Shown: positions 60,791-64,000 of the stretch, piece by piece
How positions within the stretch are numbered: position 1 is the stretch's first letter
Layout of the letters: each line of letters begins with the position of its first letter
From: Bacteroidetes bacterium HGW-Bacteroidetes-16
Lineage (GTDB): Bacteria > Bacteroidota > Bacteroidia > Bacteroidales > F082
Assembly: GCA_002840975.1 (NCBI GenBank)
Contig: PHDN01000008.1
Location: 1-64,000, forward strand
Reading direction: 5' to 3'
DNA length: 64,000 nucleotides
Position numbers and translations under genes: made by a program
Notes under the pieces: generated by a model
What the model saw: the letters and a program-made list of their open reading frames with translations, nothing else
What the model was told of the DNA's origin: nothing
Databases searched by the model: none

Positions 60791-60798
60791 TATCTTTG
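60791..60798 (+). promoter_or_regulatory. -7 box of gmhA with very short leader
   Basis: TATCTTTG fits TAnnTTTG and a TTCG (one mismatch from TTTG) lies 20 bases upstream at 60767-60770. The predicted transcription start is close to the ATG at 60806, so the mRNA may be nearly leaderless. Confidence 0.5.
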
Positions 60799-60805
60799 CC
60801 TCAAA

Positions 60806-61393
60806 ATGAATATCATGATTATTGAAAAATCCATTGGTCAATCCATCGCCGTTAAGCAGCAAATGTTGACGGATCAGGATTTGCATAGAAAAATCCAACA
60901 GGCTGCCGATAGTTGTATTGAATGTTTTCAAAAGCAAGGGAAGGTGCTTTTGTGTGGAAACGGAGGCAGTGCAGCCGATGCGCAACACATAGCTGCCGAG
61001 CTTTCCGGTAGGTTTTACTACGACCGCGATCCGCTCTATGCCGAGGCCTTGCATGTAAACACCTCTTATGTAACTGCTGTGGCCAACGATTATGCTTATG
61101 ATGAAATCTTTGCGCGTATGGTGAAGGCTGCAGGTCGTAAGGGTGATGTTTTAATTGGATTGACTACCAGTGGTAATTCGGTCAACGTGATAAAAGCGTT
61201 CCAGCAGGCAAAGAAAGTGGGAATGATTACGGTGGCCTTTACAGGTCAAACAGGTGGAAAACTGGCTGAACTAGCCGATATTTGTTTGAAAATTCCCTCA
61301 GTTGATACAGCCCGTATTCAGGAAGCTCACATCCTGACCGGACATATCTTATGTGAAATTATTGAGCGCACAATCTTTCCAAAGAATGGTTGA
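60806..61393 (+). CDS. gmhA: Sedoheptulose-7-phosphate isomerase GmhA
   Basis: The 195-residue SIS-domain enzyme turns sedoheptulose 7-phosphate into D-glycero-D-manno-heptose 7-phosphate for lipopolysaccharide or S-layer glycans. Family motifs are LLCGNGGSAADAQHIAAEL, VTAVANDYAYDEIF, GLTTSGNSVNVIKAF and EAHILTGHILCEIIE. The alternative ATG at 60815 is also possible. The next gene, gmhB, overlaps its end by 8 bases, making a heptose operon. Confidence 0.92.
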   Translation: MNIMIIEKSIGQSIAVKQQMLTDQDLHRKIQQAADSCIECFQKQGKVLLCGNGGSAADAQHIAAELSGRFYYDRDPLYAEALHVNTSYVTAVANDYAYDEIFARMVKAAGRKGDVLIGLTTSGNSVNVIKAFQQAKKVGMITVAFTGQTGGKLAELADICLKIPSVDTARIQEAHILTGHILCEIIERTIFPKNG

Positions 61394-61949
61394 TTTTATT
61401 CACCAGGTAGATAACTCATGGACATTGTTTCTCGACCGTGACGGGGTGATTAACCGCAGGATTTTTGGTGGATATGTTACTGAAACAGCTGATTTTGAAT
61501 TTCTTCCGGATGTACTTCCAAGTTTGAACATATTCGCCCGCAGATTTGGAAGAATTTGCGTGGTAACCAATCAGCAGGGTGTAGGCAAAGGCTTAATGAG
61601 TGAACATCAAGTTGAAGCCTTGCATCAATATATGATTGAGCAGGTGCAACAATCAGGGGGGCGCATCGACAAAGTATACTATTGTCCCGATCTGGCATCT
61701 GTGCCAAACAATTGCCGTAAGCCAAATATCCGCATGGCAAATTGGGCCAAGGCCGATTTCCCGGAAATCAATTTTTCGAAAAGCATTATGGTTGGTGATT
61801 CGTTGAGCGATATGGAATTCGGAAGAAATGCCGGAATGCATGTGATCTATGTTAAACATGGGCCTGAGATAAAAAATAGTCTTTTTGAAGGTAGCATTTC
61901 CGGATTGTCAGAGTTAGCGGATTGGCTGCAGCAAGTTAGAAAGTTATAA
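61386..61949 (+). CDS. gmhB: Heptose-bisphosphate phosphatase GmhB
   Basis: The 187-residue HAD-superfamily phosphatase (ATG 61386, MVDFIHQVD) has the motif I aspartates in FLDRDGVINRR, motif II in CVVTNQQGVGKGLM and the metal/phosphate end MVGDSLSDMEFG, as in GmhB. It dephosphorylates heptose 1,7-bisphosphate in the ADP- or GDP-heptose route. A histidinol-phosphatase-like role is the alternative, but overlap with gmhA strongly supports heptose synthesis. Confidence 0.88.
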   Translation: MVDFIHQVDNSWTLFLDRDGVINRRIFGGYVTETADFEFLPDVLPSLNIFARRFGRICVVTNQQGVGKGLMSEHQVEALHQYMIEQVQQSGGRIDKVYYCPDLASVPNNCRKPNIRMANWAKADFPEINFSKSIMVGDSLSDMEFGRNAGMHVIYVKHGPEIKNSLFEGSISGLSELADWLQQVRKL

Positions 61950-61977
61950 TTGGTACAATAAACAAAAAGATAGGTTG

Positions 61978-63429
61978 ATGAACCCGGAAATAATACTAGG
62001 TACATTTGTAATATATACGCTAACCCTTTTTGTAGTGGCATGGTTTACATCGCGCCATGCCGACAGTCAGAGTTTTTTTATTGGCAATCATAAATCACCG
62101 TGGTTCGTTGTAGCCTATGGGATGATAGGCGCCTCACTCTCAGGGGTGACCTTTATTTCTGTTCCCGGATGGGTCGGGAATACAGGCTTTAGTTATATGG
62201 TGATTGTGGCAGGGTATGTATTTGGATATCTGGTTATTACTACAGTGTTGCTGCCACTCTATTACCGATTAAACCTAACCTCAATTTATACCTATTTGGA
62301 CCAACGGTTCGGGAATATGGCCTATAAAACCGGAGCGTTGTTTTTTCTGTTATCGCGTATTGTTGGTGCATCGTTTAGGATGTTTTTGGTGGTGAGTGTA
62401 TTGCAGGCGTTTGTGATGGATTATTTTGGCGTTCCTTTTTGGGTTACTGTGCTTTCTTTTTTAGTGATCATCCAATTATACACCATGAAGGGTGGAATAA
62501 AAACCATTATTTGGACAGATACCTTACAGACAACCTTCATGCTTTTGGCTGTGGTCATCTCCATTGGAATGATTATGCAACAAATGGGTACCACTTTTAC
62601 GGAAATGATTGCAACCGTTTGCGAAAGCGATCTGTCGAACATGATTGTCACCGATGTTGATAGCAAAGAAAATGTGATAAAATTGTTTTTTAGTGGAATG
62701 TTTATTACCATTGTTATGACCGGACTTGATCAGGATATGATGCAAAAAAACCTGAGTTGCAGGAACATAGGCGATGCACAAAAGAATATGGTCAGCCTGA
62801 GTTTAATCCTTGTTCCTGTAAATCTGTTGTTTTTGTTTCTTGGAGCCGTATTGTACCTTTATGCGGCTCAAAATGGGATTGCCTTACCCGATTCATCTGA
62901 CCACCTTTTTCCGATGATTTCATTTGAACATCTGGGAGTTACAGCTGGAGTTGTGTTTATTATCGGACTCGTTTCAGCGGCTTATTCCAGTGCCGACAGC
63001 GCATTAACCGCCTTAACTACCTCGTTTAGTATCGACATATTGGGCCTGGATAAGAAATATGCACATGATGAAAACCTTTTGAAAAAAAAACGGTATTGGG
63101 TGCATTTGTTAATGTCCGCAATCATTATATTTGCCATCATTTCGTTCAGACTTATTAATAACCAGGCTGTTATTTCTCAGCTATTTACCTTTGCCGGATT
63201 TACCTATGGTCCGCTCCTGGGTTTGTATGCATTTGGGATGTTTACAAAATTCAGGGTTTACGATCGGTTTATCCCCATTGTGGCCATAGCTGCTCCCGTT
63301 ATCTCCTATTTTTTCAGCCTTTATTCGGAGCAATTGTTTAATGGTTATCAAGTGGGTTTTGAACTTTTGATTATCAATGGCGCACTTACTTTTTTAGGAT
63401 TATTCATGATTAGAAAACTAAACCCATAA
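61978..63429 (+). CDS. Sodium:solute symporter (SSS family)
   Basis: The product of about 483 residues has 13 predicted membrane helices and belongs to the SSS family of Na+-coupled transporters of sugars, amino acids and related solutes. Motifs include [56 protein letters not shown] and the [12 protein letters not shown] loop. ATG 61978 is used; a TTG one codon upstream is in frame. The solute is unknown. It follows gmhB by 28 bases and is followed by a glutamine synthetase gene, so there is no clear pathway context. Confidence 0.88.
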   Translation: MNPEIILGTFVIYTLTLFVVAWFTSRHADSQSFFIGNHKSPWFVVAYGMIGASLSGVTFISVPGWVGNTGFSYMVIVAGYVFGYLVITTVLLPLYYRLNLTSIYTYLDQRFGNMAYKTGALFFLLSRIVGASFRMFLVVSVLQAFVMDYFGVPFWVTVLSFLVIIQLYTMKGGIKTIIWTDTLQTTFMLLAVVISIGMIMQQMGTTFTEMIATVCESDLSNMIVTDVDSKENVIKLFFSGMFITIVMTGLDQDMMQKNLSCRNIGDAQKNMVSLSLILVPVNLLFLFLGAVLYLYAAQNGIALPDSSDHLFPMISFEHLGVTAGVVFIIGLVSAAYSSADSALTALTTSFSIDILGLDKKYAHDENLLKKKRYWVHLLMSAIIIFAIISFRLINNQAVISQLFTFAGFTYGPLLGLYAFGMFTKFRVYDRFIPIVAIAAPVISYFFSLYSEQLFNGYQVGFELLIINGALTFLGLFMIRKLNP

Positions 63430-63436
63430 CACTAAT

Positions 63437-64000
63437 ATGTCGAACTTCAGATTTACAGCACTCGAAAAAACCTTGAACCGACCAATCGGAATTGTCGTTC
63501 CACCTTCATTAAAAGTCTCGGATTATTATGGATCAATGACCTTTAACTCCCAGACTATGAAGGAATACCTGACAGATGAGGCGTACAAGGTGGTGATGAG
63601 TGCCATCGAAAAGGGTACTCGCATCGACCGTAAAATTACCGATCAGATCGCATCCGCCATGAAAGCATGGGCCTTAAACAGAGGCGTTTCTCATTATACC
63701 CATTGGTTTCATCCTTTAACAGGTTCAACTGCCGAAAAGCACGATGCGTTTATCCATCCTACAGGTCAGGGAAAGGCAATAGAACAATTTCAAGGTGATT
63801 CGCTTATCCAGCAGGAGCCTGATGCTTCCAGCTTTCCAAGTGGAGGAATCAGAAGTACATTCGAAGCCCGTGGCTACACGGCATGGGATCCTACCTCTCC
63901 CGCATTTATTCTCGATAACACACTCTGTATACCTACTATATTTGTTTCGTATACCGGCGACTCGCTCGATTATAAAACACCTTTGCTGAAATCGATGAGG
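63437..64000 (+). CDS. glnN: Glutamine synthetase type III, 5' part
   Basis: The frame starts at ATG 63437 and runs 188 codons off the right edge. It reads [53 protein letters not shown] and the [20 protein letters not shown] region, which are hallmarks of the large type III glutamine synthetase common in Bacteroidota. The enzyme makes glutamine from glutamate, ammonia and ATP. The C-terminal two thirds are outside the window. Confidence 0.92.
   Translation, partial: MSNFRFTALEKTLNRPIGIVVPPSLKVSDYYGSMTFNSQTMKEYLTDEAYKVVMSAIEKGTRIDRKITDQIASAMKAWALNRGVSHYTHWFHPLTGSTAEKHDAFIHPTGQGKAIEQFQGDSLIQQEPDASSFPSGGIRSTFEARGYTAWDPTSPAFILDNTLCIPTIFVSYTGDSLDYKTPLLKSMR

Overview
The window looks like a chromosomal segment of a free-living or environmental member of the Bacteroidota (Bacteroidales/Marinilabiliales-like). 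The signs are: two secreted proteins with C-terminal type IX secretion sorting domains (20628-22658 and 47003-48259); repeated promoters with the Bacteroidota -7 box TAnnTTTG; family choices typical of the phylum (type III glutamine synthetase, BadF-type sugar kinase, GH35/GH29 pair, S24-type SOS regulator with DinB and DnaE); and moderate-to-low GC. Most genes are housekeeping or metabolic. Accessory DNA is concentrated at 1-10 kb and about 49-50.6 kb.

Region by region. 1-9.9 kb is an integron-like gene-cassette array on the minus strand. Four attC-like inverted-repeat sites of 131-133 bp (70-202, 744-876, 1514-1644, 2072-2204) separate small cassettes for a MORN lipoprotein, a TonB-C-domain protein and a 125-residue unknown. 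One 5.4-kb cassette carries a two-gene putative defence operon: an HD-Hsp90-like protein plus an RloC-like zinc-hook ATPase. At the head of the array, in the same orientation, is a 683-residue tyrosine recombinase with an internally duplicated architecture. 10.6-13.5 kb holds a BadF-type kinase, DgkA, a MATE exporter and TatA. Next come RNase P RNA, a YefM-YoeB module, a beta-galactosidase/alpha-fucosidase pair, a decayed MATE gene, CysH, an ATP-grasp enzyme, a decayed DnaE end and a secreted transglutaminase-like protein. 22.9-30.7 kb holds an AAA_14 ATPase and a DNA-damage module (DnaE, DinB, LexA-like S24 repressor, exonuclease/GIY-YIG nuclease) arranged around twin operators.

30.8-33.9 kb has tRNA-Ser and an arsenic operon (arsR, truncated rhodanese, arsC, arsM, acr3). 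34.2-43.5 kb is a seven-gene operon related to group 4 [NiFe] hydrogenases and complex I. Its catalytic subunits have lost the nickel ligands and most of the proximal Fe-S cluster ligands, so it fits the Ehr (energy-converting-hydrogenase-related) type rather than a hydrogenase. HicAB, a chagasin-like lipoprotein, Ffh, FolD, a T9SS protein and QueE follow. 49-50.6 kb is a small accessory patch with a solitary attC-like site and a restriction-modification remnant. The rest holds IlvE, YqgE, a MurL-MurD2 peptidoglycan pair, an ORF6N protein, RecN, FabI, GmhA/GmhB, a sodium:solute symporter and the 5' part of a type III glutamine synthetase.

The strongest observation is the integron logic at 1-7.5 kb. 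For each of four cassettes, the bases at its 5' boundary are complementary over 9-10 contiguous bases to the R''-like arm of that cassette's own attC, as expected if cassettes circularise and re-insert. The neighbouring recombinase nevertheless lacks the IntI-type insertion and has a truncated duplicate of its own core. All functions are read from sequence and family memory only; no database search was run.
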